Part shown: piece by piece, positions 1 through 5,355 of the stretch
Position numbering within the stretch: position 1 is the first letter of the stretch
How the letters are laid out: each line of letters begins with the position of its first letter
From: Shewanellaceae bacterium
GTDB lineage: Bacteria; Pseudomonadota; Gammaproteobacteria; Enterobacterales; Shewanellaceae
Direction: 5' to 3'
Length of the DNA: 14,139 nucleotides
Assembly: GCA_016779685.1 (NCBI GenBank)
Contig: JADHND010000020.1
Coordinates: 1 to 14,139, forward strand
Notes under the pieces: generated by a model
Databases searched by the model: none
Told to the model about the DNA's origin: nothing
The model's input: the letters and a program-made list of their open reading frames with translations, nothing else
Made by a program: the position numbers and the translations under genes

Positions 1-23
1 TATTGAAATCAGCGTAAAATAAC

Positions 24-50
24 GAACAAACCAAGCAAACTGGTTTGTTC
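24..50 (-). terminator. hairpin terminator downstream of csrA paralogue
   Basis: A perfect 10-bp inverted repeat (GAACAAACCA / TGGTTTGTTC) with a 7-nt loop lies 12 bases past the csrA stop. On the minus strand it is followed by GTTATTTTA, a moderate U-tract, so it fits an intrinsic terminator for the leftward operon. The symmetry means it could also act on rightward transcripts entering from outside the window. Confidence 0.65.
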
Positions 51-61
51 CCTGATTTTAT

Positions 62-244
62 TTAATCTACTCTCACCAGCCCTTGTTGCTTCCTGAGATA
101 AATTTCTTCTCTATCCACGGTCACTTCTCGCGGTGCTTCAATACTCAACCGAACTTGATTACCACGGACATCACACACGCTCACGCGTACTAAGTTGTCG
201 CCAATGACGATGGTTTCACCGATTCTACGGGTTAAAATTAACAT
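62..244 (-). CDS. csrA: CsrA/RsmA-family translational regulator (accessory paralogue)
   Basis: Encodes a 60-aa CsrA-type RNA-binding protein, a homodimer that binds GGA motifs in mRNA leaders and alters translation or stability. The hallmark N-terminus MLILTRRIGET, the central GNQVRL strand and the VDREEIYLR segment are all present. Arg45 corresponds to the RNA-binding Arg44 of E. coli CsrA. The protein has one extra residue in the second strand and Asp where E. coli has His43, so it is a divergent copy rather than an obvious housekeeping CsrA. I chose ATG at 244 because AGGAAG lies 7 bases upstream; an in-frame TTG directly before it is less likely. It is the last gene of a leftward cluster with a LuxR-type regulator and two tiny membrane proteins. 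Accessory csrA copies are common on Legionella integrative elements; whether this is one is inference. Confidence 0.93.
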   Translation of the reverse strand: MLILTRRIGETIVIGDNLVRVSVCDVRGNQVRLSIEAPREVTVDREEIYLRKQQGLVRVD

Positions 245-326
245 CAATACTTCCTAATAAAATAATTAAAAAAACGAATTTTAAAAAATAAAAAATAAAA
301 TGAAAAAACAGTTCACTACATGCGAT

Positions 327-413
327 TTACAACAGAACCAACACCCAGCCCATGACAAACAGGGTTGAAAGGCCGTAGAATAGGCGTTGGTGCCAAGTCA
401 ACAACTGTGTCAT
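327..413 (-). CDS. 28-aa hydrophobic micro-protein (putative)
   Basis: A short open frame starts with ATG at 413 and ends with TAA at 327. Its product begins MTQLLTWHQRLFYG and continues as an uninterrupted hydrophobic segment (LSTLFVMGWVLVLL) to the C-terminus, enough for one membrane span with a charged, aromatic N-terminal flank. It fills the otherwise unexplained space between the 81-aa membrane protein gene and csrA, on the same strand. There is no strong Shine-Dalgarno: only CCAAG precedes the ATG, which sits in the loop of the 13-bp hairpin at 395-440. Translation could be coupled to the upstream gene, whose stop lies 41 bases before. I do not recognise a family, and a chance ORF remains possible. 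Confidence 0.4.
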   Translation of the reverse strand: MTQLLTWHQRLFYGLSTLFVMGWVLVLL

Positions 414-440
414 CTTGGAAAATTTTGCAGTTGTTGACTT
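395..440 (-). promoter_or_regulatory. 13-bp perfect inverted repeat around a start codon
   Basis: AAGTCAACAACTG (395-407) and CAGTTGTTGACTT (428-440) are perfect inverted copies separated by 20 bases. On the minus strand the loop carries the ATG of the 28-aa ORF, and the 3' arm covers its codons 2 to 6. No U-tract follows on the minus strand, so a terminator is unlikely there. A translational control hairpin or a protein operator fits better. Confidence 0.6.
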
Positions 441-453
441 TAGTCTGGTTGTT

Positions 454-699
454 TTAATCGGCATTGCGCGCGGTTAGATTCAACTCGCACTGTTGCAGTT
501 CATGCAACACGTTGGTGTTCTCCTCAAAGGTGTAAGCTTCTCGAAGCTTCGCCATTGTTAACGCCTGTTGGGTATGGTATAGCGCCAAACCTAAGCTGGC
601 GTTGACGCCGATGAGGAGCACCAACACCCCAACGCCGAGCCAGATCATGTGGGTTATGTTGGTTGGTGTTTTGATGCTGTTCAAGGTTGTTGGTTTCAT
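454..699 (-). CDS. 81-aa single-span membrane protein, unknown function
   Basis: The product has a short polar N-terminus, a clear transmembrane helix at about residues 18-41 (MIWLGVGVLVLLIGV followed by NASLGLALY), and a polar, mostly helical C-terminal tail rich in Gln, Glu and Leu that could form a short coiled coil. The start ATG overlaps the stop of the upstream regulator gene (ATGA), and GGAGGT within the end of that gene serves as ribosome binding site 6 bases ahead, so the two are very likely translationally coupled. I recognise no family. Its place between a LuxR-type regulator and csrA suggests a membrane partner or accessory of that regulatory module, which is inference. Confidence 0.8.
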   Translation of the reverse strand: MKPTTLNSIKTPTNITHMIWLGVGVLVLLIGVNASLGLALYHTQQALTMAKLREAYTFEENTNVLHELQQCELNLTARNAD

Positions 700-1442
700 A
701 AGACACCTCCTATGAGTGGTACGAAGCCATGACGGTGTAATCGACTGAGGAGTTGACTGCTGGGTAAATCGGGTTCCTTCAATTTACGTTTGATGTTGGC
801 ATAGACTTTACGCACAGCCACTTCAGATACGCCATGGCGCTGGGCGATTTCACGATAAGTTAAGCCGAGGGCAAAATAATCTAAGTAACATTGTTCTTTG
901 GCGGTTAAGGTGATGCCTTGAAAGCTGCCTTTTTGATACAACCTTTGCGGCACGTACAGATTGAGTGACCAGCCAACAAACCAACCGTCTTTTAAGCAAG
1001 GCTGTTGATGGGGTTTGATGTATTTGCTGTGGTAGTTCATTAAATAGCAGCCATGGGCTAATGAACGCTTAATAGCACTTGCCCACACCATCGCATCCAT
1101 CACCTGTTTAAACACCAAATGAAAGATGTGATCACCATAAGCCCAGAGGACCGATTGCCCTTCTCCACCAAACCGTTGCCAGCTTGCCGACAAAGGCGCA
1201 GTCGTCGGTAACACACACAGCTCACTGGATGTACCGAGCCAAGGTTGCGCTTCGACGAACTGTTGGCAATGGATAGCCCAATCTGCATTTGCAGAACAAA
1301 TCGCCAAGCGGTTTGAATCTTGGTTGAAGGTAAAGCCATCGACATGAAGAATGCCGTAAGCTTGTAAATCGGATACCAACCAAGCATGAAATTGATCACA
1401 CAATTGTTGGTAGTTTTTGTTTTTTTTAAATTTCAATGTCAT
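696..1442 (-). CDS. LuxR-type helix-turn-helix transcriptional regulator
   Basis: A 248-aa protein whose C-terminus (about residues 179-222) is a GerE/LuxR-type HTH: LTAKEQCYLDYFALGLTYREIA, then HGVSEVAVRKVYANIKRKL, matching the usual LT-xxE-x8-G-x5-IA-x8-TV-x3-I pattern with Val for the Thr. The first 175 or so residues are not a recognisable receiver or autoinducer domain; they contain several Trp and Cys and may sense an unknown signal. A GTG nine bases upstream is in frame but abuts AAGGAG, whereas ATG at 1442 has AAGGAG 8 bases before it, so I take the ATG. It heads the leftward cluster ending in csrA and is divergent from the small gene at 1636, so the region 1443-1635 should hold promoters for both. 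Confidence 0.85.
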   Translation of the reverse strand: MTLKFKKNKNYQQLCDQFHAWLVSDLQAYGILHVDGFTFNQDSNRLAICSANADWAIHCQQFVEAQPWLGTSSELCVLPTTAPLSASWQRFGGEGQSVLWAYGDHIFHLVFKQVMDAMVWASAIKRSLAHGCYLMNYHSKYIKPHQQPCLKDGWFVGWSLNLYVPQRLYQKGSFQGITLTAKEQCYLDYFALGLTYREIAQRHGVSEVAVRKVYANIKRKLKEPDLPSSQLLSRLHRHGFVPLIGGVL

Positions 1443-1635
1443 CTTTGACACTCCTTTTCCAATAAAGACCCGAAGGCCAGTTGAGCATCCCTTGAAATAA
1501 ATCAGTGAAATGGGATGCGATAAAAAATCAAAAGTAGTAAAACTACTTTGTGATATTAATACTATTTATGAATGTTTTACAACAACTATTTATAGTGACT
1601 ATTCGATGTCATCAAGAATAAAAAGAGAGAATGTT

Positions 1636-1827
1636 ATGCCAAAAAATGTCGATGGATTTCGTCGTGGAATGACCATTAAAGAAGACTATAAACATGCCCT
1701 TGATATCGCTTCAGCCAAGCTAACACTGGCTTTAGACAGAAAAGTTAATGCAACCGATGTGCTTTATGAACTCATTGATGAATATTTAGAACAAGCCATT
1801 GAAAGCTATCAAGCTAAAAATTCATAA
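1636..1827 (+). CDS. 63-aa small protein, possible ribbon-helix-helix type, copy 1
   Basis: This protein begins MPKNVDGFRRGMTIKEDY and ends with an amphipathic helix VLYELIDEYLEQAIESY. It is a clear paralogue of the 65-aa protein at 2151 and of a decayed copy near 2601-2769; shared positions are YK-x-aL-x-A-x3-LtL and VxAT-x-VLY-x-LID-x-yLE-x-A. A short strand followed by two helices recalls ribbon-helix-helix DNA-binding proteins of plasmids and antitoxins, but I cannot confirm that. The start was chosen at 1636 because GAGAGA lies a few bases upstream and the paralogue has matching length. The reading frame stays open back to 1510, but that part is AT-rich, lacks a paralogous counterpart and is probably leader. 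Confidence 0.72.
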   Translation: MPKNVDGFRRGMTIKEDYKHALDIASAKLTLALDRKVNATDVLYELIDEYLEQAIESYQAKNS

Positions 1828-1915
1828 ACAAAATTGGTCTTTTCGATCTAAAAAAAAAATTAATTTATTTTTTAAATGTAAATTAAAGTTAAACAATTCG
1901 TTTGAAATTTGTTTC

Positions 1916-1943
1916 AAAAAGTCCCTTAATTGGGGCTTTTTTT
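1916..1943 (+). terminator. intrinsic terminator after small gene copy 1
   Basis: AAAAAGTCCC and GGGGCTTTTT pair across the loop TTAATT, with a run of seven T at the 3' end. The A-run on the other side makes it potentially bidirectional. A near-identical structure follows the second small gene. Confidence 0.8.
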
Positions 1944-1963
1944 ATGTCTGATTTTTAAAGAGC
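1921..1963 (+). repeat. 43-nt dispersed repeat, copy A
   Basis: Aligns without gaps to 2385-2427, with 39 of 43 bases the same by eye; the last 26 bases (T-run, ATGTCTGATT, TTTAAAGAGC) are identical. The five differing or swapped bases lie in the terminator loop and its closing pairs. Its position after each intact small gene supports tandem duplication of a gene-plus-terminator unit. Confidence 0.85.
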
Positions 1964-2150
1964 ATTTTTTATATATTTATATTTGAGCTGAATCACAGTT
2001 TAAACAGGCTTATTTGTGCAGTTATCTGTTAGATGCCACTCTATTTAGCAAAATAGTAACTATAAAACCAAGTAACGTTAGCACTAAAAAGGAATGAAAG
2101 TAAACAATTTTATATAATGAGAAAATGACAAACAGTGAGTTAATAAAACG

Positions 2151-2348
2151 ATGTCAAAAACAAAATCACCTGTAGAAAGCAGAGCCAGTATGACGCTCAA
2201 AAAACCTTATAAAGTATCCTTAGAACAAACAGCAGCAGCGATTACATTAGAGACTGGAGAACATGTGCCAGCAACGGAAGTATTATATACCCTGATTGAT
2301 TTGCATTTAGAAGACGCTAAAAAGCGTTTGATTAAAAAATATTCTTAA
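2151..2348 (+). CDS. 65-aa small protein, possible ribbon-helix-helix type, copy 2
   Basis: Paralogue of the 63-aa product at 1636: both contain a central YK-x-sL block, a hydrophobic helix, and a second helix here reading VLYTLIDLHLEDAKKRL. The N-terminal 15 residues are Lys/Ser rich and polar, as expected of a small DNA-binding protein. No strong Shine-Dalgarno is visible (AGTGAG about 10 bases upstream is the best), and a TATAAT at 2113-2118 may be the promoter -10. It is followed by an intrinsic terminator and the second copy of the 43-nt repeat, so it was likely generated by duplication of a one-gene transcription unit. Function is unknown; a DNA-binding regulator or antitoxin-like role is possible, but no toxin partner gene adjoins it. 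Confidence 0.72.
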   Translation: MSKTKSPVESRASMTLKKPYKVSLEQTAAAITLETGEHVPATEVLYTLIDLHLEDAKKRLIKKYS

Positions 2349-2381
2349 TCCTCTTTTATCATACATTCTTATTCATTTTCT

Positions 2382-2408
2382 AAAGTCCCTTATATAGGGC
2401 CTTTTTTA
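2382..2408 (+). terminator. intrinsic terminator after small gene copy 2
   Basis: AAAG-T-CCCT and AGGG-C-CTTT pair with one internal T/C mismatch around a TATAT loop, followed by more T. It is the sequence counterpart of the terminator at 1916-1943. Confidence 0.75.
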
Positions 2409-2427
2409 TGTCTGATTTTTAAAGAGC
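2385..2427 (+). repeat. 43-nt dispersed repeat, copy B
   Basis: Second copy of the 1921-1963 repeat, located 37 bases past the stop of small gene copy 2, about the same relative place as copy A behind copy 1. Confidence 0.85.
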
Positions 2428-2600
2428 GTTTACCAATGTTGGTTGCCTGAACAACAATTGTTATGTTGCGTTAGCTTTATATGATGGGTGTCACATTTTT
2501 TGTTGTTTATAGTGGTTTCGATTCAAGGTGGACTTAAACTACTTATCTTTAAAGAAGTGTGTTTATAAACACTAAAATAGTTATAAAAATAAATAGAAAA

Positions 2601-2769
2601 AATGTTAAAACTCTCAACATTAAAACTGAATATCATAAAGTTTTAGCCAACACTTCTTATGACCTAAGAAAAAAAATACGAGGAAAGTGTTCCTTAGAGT
2701 CGAATCATCTATACCTTGATTGATAATTACCTTGAACAGGCTGTTCGGGATATTGAGTCTGAGATGTAA
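2601..2769 (+). pseudogene. decayed third copy of the small tandem gene family
   Basis: Frame from 2601 reads KTLNIKTEYHKVLANTSYDL, which lines up with RGMTIKEDYKHALDIASAKL of copy 1. After an A-run near 2668-2676 the similarity continues in the next frame: EESVP, an in-frame TAG at 2695-2697, then SRIIYTLIDNYLEQAVRDIE to a TAA at 2767-2769. That matches GEHVPATEVLYTLID of copy 2 and ELIDEYLEQAIES of copy 1 at the same spacing. The copy therefore carries one frameshift, one premature stop and no usable start codon in frame. It lies downstream on the same strand as the two intact copies, which confirms a three-member tandem family undergoing decay. Confidence 0.75.
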
Positions 2770-2917
2770 ATCTCAAAAAAAAGGTTGTCAGAAAATAAAG
2801 TGGTGTCAAAATAAACTTGCTTGATTTATATCAAAAAAGACAATATTTATAATTATTTAGCAAATTAATCAATTTGATCAACGCGTCTAGTGTGAAGCAA
2901 TATTAACAGCACGCACT

Positions 2918-4438
2918 CTATAATCTTTGATTTAGAGGGAGTAATTCACGAAGAAACTGATTATTTTTTGAATCGATATAATCAGTTATAAAGCTGTAAG
3001 AATCAATTTTAACTTTTGTTTTTTTGGATAGGTCGCATGTATGTTGAATGATATCTGTATTGATTTCATCTAATAGGTAATCTTCAACAATATTATCGAT
3101 ACAAGCTATTTTTTTAATAAAAGTCATAGCATGAAAGGCTGAGTTATGCGCTTCGATCAAGTGATAAGCATCATATTGATGACGAGTCGAATTCATCCAT
3201 TTTTGTGGAACAATTGGATCATAATCAGATTCAACAATGAGGGGAGTACGACTTAAGGTAATTAAGCTTGTTGGTTGTTTTTGTTTGTCTATATTTTTTG
3301 TTTTGGTTAATTGTTCATCAAAAAATAAATCATCAAAAATACTTTCTTTAAGGGTTAAATCAACAGCTAAAATCGCTGTTTGAATAAGTTCTAAATCATT
3401 TTGAGATCTCATTTTTTGTATCAATAGATTATCCCAAACCCCTAACATATGAAATTCATTGGTTGTGAGTGATCGTATTTTTTTGATAAATATCGCAGAG
3501 TCTTTTTTAAAATACGTATTAGCACAGTGAATAAAAATGCTTTGTTTGTAATTTAGAGGAAATAAATCTCTGATATACATATTCTCAGAAAAGCTCGATG
3601 TTAATTTTAGTAAATTACTTTGTTCGATTTTCGTATTATTTTTAATATTAATGAAACCTGTCTGAGGGTTTGCTGATTTAATCAAATTTACTATTTGCTT
3701 AAAATCCAAGTTCAGCATTTTATATTTGTAATTTACATATCGCAGTTTTAAATCGATCAGATCAGCCATGTTTGCAAATACATTATCATCGTTGGGATTG
3801 GATCCAGAAGAGTCCAGCACAAGAGCATCAATAACATTGGGATATAAGGCTGCATAATGTGTGAACAATCTTGCGCCATAGGAATAACCTAAGAGACTTA
3901 TCTTGTCGTAATGGAGTATGTGGCGGATAAACTCAAGATCATGAACTGTAACCTCATCTCTTAGCTCATGTTTAATTTGCTTAAATAATGCATAACATGT
4001 TGTTTTATCATTGCAATTTTTTATATCGTTTGCATATTGACTTCTACCGGTTGCTCTAGGGTCGAACATAATAATGTCATGCGTGAGTTTAATCGATGCG
4101 GGTAAGCTGGCTAAGATTGAAGACATATTATCTACTTGGGGAATACCAGGACCGCCTGTATTGATAAATAAAACTTTTTTTTGGAAGAATGAAGGTGCTT
4201 GGTAGCGTGATATAAAAATCTGAACAGACTTTGTACTTTTTAGGCCTTTATTTTCATACGAAGAAGGTACTGAAACGTAGAATTGATCGATTCGATTACT
4301 TAGACTTATTTCAAAAAATTGACGGTAAATGAAACTGTATTTAACTTTTGATTCAGTCAAATGCCATCCCAAAACAAAAGTCAATATTAAGGTTAGACAA
4401 ATATAGATAAAAAAATTTTTAAAGGCAAAAGCCTGCAT
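2918..4438 (-). CDS. membrane-anchored alpha/beta hydrolase, S33/TAP-like
   Basis: A 506-aa protein with an N-terminal hydrophobic segment at residues 8-24 (signal anchor or uncleaved signal peptide). The alpha/beta hydrolase landmarks follow in order: GGPG (95-98, oxyanion loop typical of proline-iminopeptidase/TAP-like S33 enzymes), FDPRATGRS (125-133), GYSYGA (184-189, nucleophile Ser186), then a long alpha-rich lid, and PLIVESDYDPIVP (399-411) with Asp407 as the likely acid, the place where tripeptidyl aminopeptidase-like proteins have D-P-x-T-P. The catalytic His would be His431 in EAHNSAFHA; the usual G-H-G context is missing. Start ATG at 4438 has AAGGA 8 bases upstream. Codon use is strongly AT-biased compared with genes to the right. 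Likely acts on peptides or esters in the periplasm or outside; substrate unknown. Confidence 0.8.
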   Translation of the reverse strand: MQAFAFKNFFIYICLTLILTFVLGWHLTESKVKYSFIYRQFFEISLSNRIDQFYVSVPSSYENKGLKSTKSVQIFISRYQAPSFFQKKVLFINTGGPGIPQVDNMSSILASLPASIKLTHDIIMFDPRATGRSQYANDIKNCNDKTTCYALFKQIKHELRDEVTVHDLEFIRHILHYDKISLLGYSYGARLFTHYAALYPNVIDALVLDSSGSNPNDDNVFANMADLIDLKLRYVNYKYKMLNLDFKQIVNLIKSANPQTGFINIKNNTKIEQSNLLKLTSSFSENMYIRDLFPLNYKQSIFIHCANTYFKKDSAIFIKKIRSLTTNEFHMLGVWDNLLIQKMRSQNDLELIQTAILAVDLTLKESIFDDLFFDEQLTKTKNIDKQKQPTSLITLSRTPLIVESDYDPIVPQKWMNSTRHQYDAYHLIEAHNSAFHAMTFIKKIACIDNIVEDYLLDEINTDIIQHTCDLSKKTKVKIDSYSFITDYIDSKNNQFLRELLPLNQRL

Positions 4439-4589
4439 AATTTTATCCTTAAAATTTTTTTTATAATTTAAGAGTTTGAAATTAACACTTCAACTTCAAA
4501 TAATAATGTGGATGATGAAATGGAAGCTCTCAAAACCAGCGTCGATGCGCCATCATAGATTTTCATTCAGACAACAAGGATCGCACGAT

Positions 4590-4694
4590 ATGAAAGTTAC
4601 CACAATATCGATTGATTTAGCAAAGAATATTTTCCAACACTTAGGTATTACTGACCAAGGTCAAACTGCTTTCAAAGTAATTGTGGCTGGATAA
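4590..4694 (+). mobile_element. IS110-family transposase, 5' remnant
   Basis: The 34-codon frame begins MKVTTISIDLAKNIFQ, the near-invariant start of IS110-family transposases, including the first Asp of the RuvC-like DEDD active site (Asp9). Similarity continues roughly through GITDQGQTAFK and then stops; TAA follows at 4692. Intact proteins of this family are over 300 aa, so about 90 percent is lost. An AAGGA Shine-Dalgarno lies 10 bases ahead of the ATG. The frame is also open upstream to 4476 but that part is not similar and is ignored. The break point is only 14-30 bases from a lone CRISPR repeat, so deletion or recombination removed the rest of the element there. Such a fragment cannot be active. 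Confidence 0.8.
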
Positions 4695-4707
4695 GCTCGA
4701 AAGGCTT

Positions 4708-4736
4708 GTGTTCCCCGTATACACGGGGATGAACCG
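4708..4736 (+). CRISPR. solitary type I-E-like CRISPR repeat
   Basis: Exactly 29 bases: GTGTTCCCCGT, ATAC, ACGGGG, ATGAACCG. This is the known type I-E repeat plan (G-x-GTTCCCC ... GGGGAT-x-AACCG) with a perfect 6-bp stem CCCCGT/ACGGGG. I find no second copy 61 bases to either side, nor elsewhere in the window, so it is an orphan remnant of a lost array, or a solo repeat. It reads on the plus strand, with the IS110 remnant on its leader side. Confidence 0.75.
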
Positions 4737-4804
4737 ATTGATTCACATCAATCATCATTTGAGGCCATCACCTGTTAATAAAACATACCGTCAGGATTTA
4801 GGTT

Positions 4805-4865
4805 AAGCTTTTTTTTAAACGTATCGCACCTACACGAGGTGCGACAGCCCCTAAAAAAAGAGCTT
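4805..4865. repeat. nested inverted repeat
   Basis: Inner perfect 8-bp stem TCGCACCT (4824-4831) / AGGTGCGA (4837-4844) with a 5-nt loop. Outside it, AAGC-T-TTTTTTTAA (4805-4818) can pair with TAAAAAAAG-A-GCTT (4852-4865). It could be a two-way terminator whose gene is gone, or the remains of a small palindromic element. The inner stem resembles the stem at 13124-13155. Confidence 0.6.
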
Positions 4866-4954
4866 TAAAATCATATCATTAAATAGGTAAAATCGCTAAC
4901 CTCATTTTTTTATGATATCAGCTAAACAGTTAATTTAAAATTTTCATATATTTC

Positions 4955-4979
4955 AATGAGTTTAAATTTAAATCTCATT
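4955..4979 (-). terminator. AT-rich palindrome at distal end of the I-F array
   Basis: AATGAG-TTTAAA and TTTAAA-T-CTCATT form a 12-bp inverted repeat with one bulged T, with no loop beyond the central AT pairs. It abuts and overlaps by three bases the last, degenerate CRISPR repeat, exactly where a transcript of the array would end. Stability is low, so the terminator reading is tentative. Confidence 0.35.
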
Positions 4980-5124
4980 TTAAGCTGCCTGTACGGCAGC
5001 GAACTAAATGCAACTTCTAGAATAGAAATTCGGCGTTTTCTAAGCTGCCTATGCGGCAGCGAACTTATCGAGTAAGTTGTAGAAGTCTATTTTTTGTTTC
5101 TAAGCTGCCTGTGCGGCAGCGAAC
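4977..5124 (-). CRISPR. type I-F CRISPR mini-array, 3 repeats and 2 spacers
   Basis: Three 28-nt repeats at 4977-5004, 5037-5064 and 5097-5124 are separated by two spacers of exactly 32 nt (5005-5036 and 5065-5096). On the minus strand each repeat begins GTTCGCTGCCG and ends AGGCAGCTTAGAAA, the type I-F plan with stem CTGCC/GGCAG; two differ only at a stem-loop base (CAC versus CAT), while the leftmost ends TTAAAAT. Terminal degeneracy marks the leader-distal end, so the array is read leftward and the leader lies to the right of 5124. Repeat and spacer lengths match I-F exactly. No cas1, cas2-3 or csy gene is in the window, so this is an isolated array, either served by Cas proteins in trans or inactive. 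Confidence 0.93.
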
Positions 5125-5215
5125 GGAACCATTATAAGCTAATTTATTCATTATTAAAGAGCAATTGTCTATTTTACGCAAAAACTATTTTTTTTTGAAA
5201 AAGAGGGTCAAATGA
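5125..5215 (-). promoter_or_regulatory. AT-rich leader of the I-F array
   Basis: On the minus strand this stretch reads TTGACCCTCTTTTTC with a long A-run, then AT-rich sequence to a perfect TATAAT (5131-5136) located 6 bases before the first repeat. If that box is used, transcription would start almost exactly at the first repeat; a good -35 at 17 bases is not visible, so an upstream start near the TTGACC is equally possible. Confidence 0.5.
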
Positions 5216-5320
5216 TGTTTGTAACACATTTGAATAAATGTCTTTATATTGGCGTCGCACTGCCCTATTGAAATTAGCTGCATTGATTGAATTTTTTTAT
5301 TTATTTATTTCATCTGTTAA

Positions 5321-5346
5321 AAAGCCATCCTGCTGAGGATGGCTTT
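5321..5346 (-). terminator. intrinsic terminator of the 298-aa secreted protein gene
   Basis: AAAGCCATCCT / AGGATGGCTTT form a perfect 11-bp stem with loop GCTG, followed by TTAACAG on the minus strand with T's contributed by the stem. It starts 9 bases past the stop codon at 5356. Confidence 0.9.
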
Positions 5347-5355
5347 GCTTGATGG

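Larger units (their letters stand above)
1828..2150. other. 323-bp intergenic region between two paralogous small genes
   Basis: Very AT-rich. It contains the intrinsic terminator at 1916-1943, the first copy of a 43-nt repeat (1921-1963), and a TATAAT box at 2113-2118 that sits 32 bases before the start of the second small gene and could be its -10 element. I see no convincing -35 and no further ORF or RNA gene. Confidence 0.6.

Noticed and set aside
1510..1635. N-terminal extension of the first small protein to 105 aa
   Set aside because: No ribosome site, no counterpart in the paralogues, and very AT-rich leader-like sequence.
2761..2774. Small hairpin GAGAT-GTAA-ATCTC at the end of the decayed copy as terminator
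   Set aside because: The stem has only five pairs and is followed by A rather than T on the plus strand.
4476..4589. Upstream extension of the IS110 frame
   Set aside because: The family start MKVTT and its Shine-Dalgarno fix the start at 4590; the earlier codons are not similar to anything I know.
4737..4800. A second type I-E repeat one spacer length after the solitary one
   Set aside because: At the expected 32-33 nt offset there is no stem and no match beyond a short ACCG.
4824..4844. Stem similar to a type I-C CRISPR repeat (GTCGCACC-like)
   Set aside because: The I-C tail TGGATTGAAAC is absent, only one copy exists, and the flanks pair with each other, so a terminator-like palindrome is simpler.
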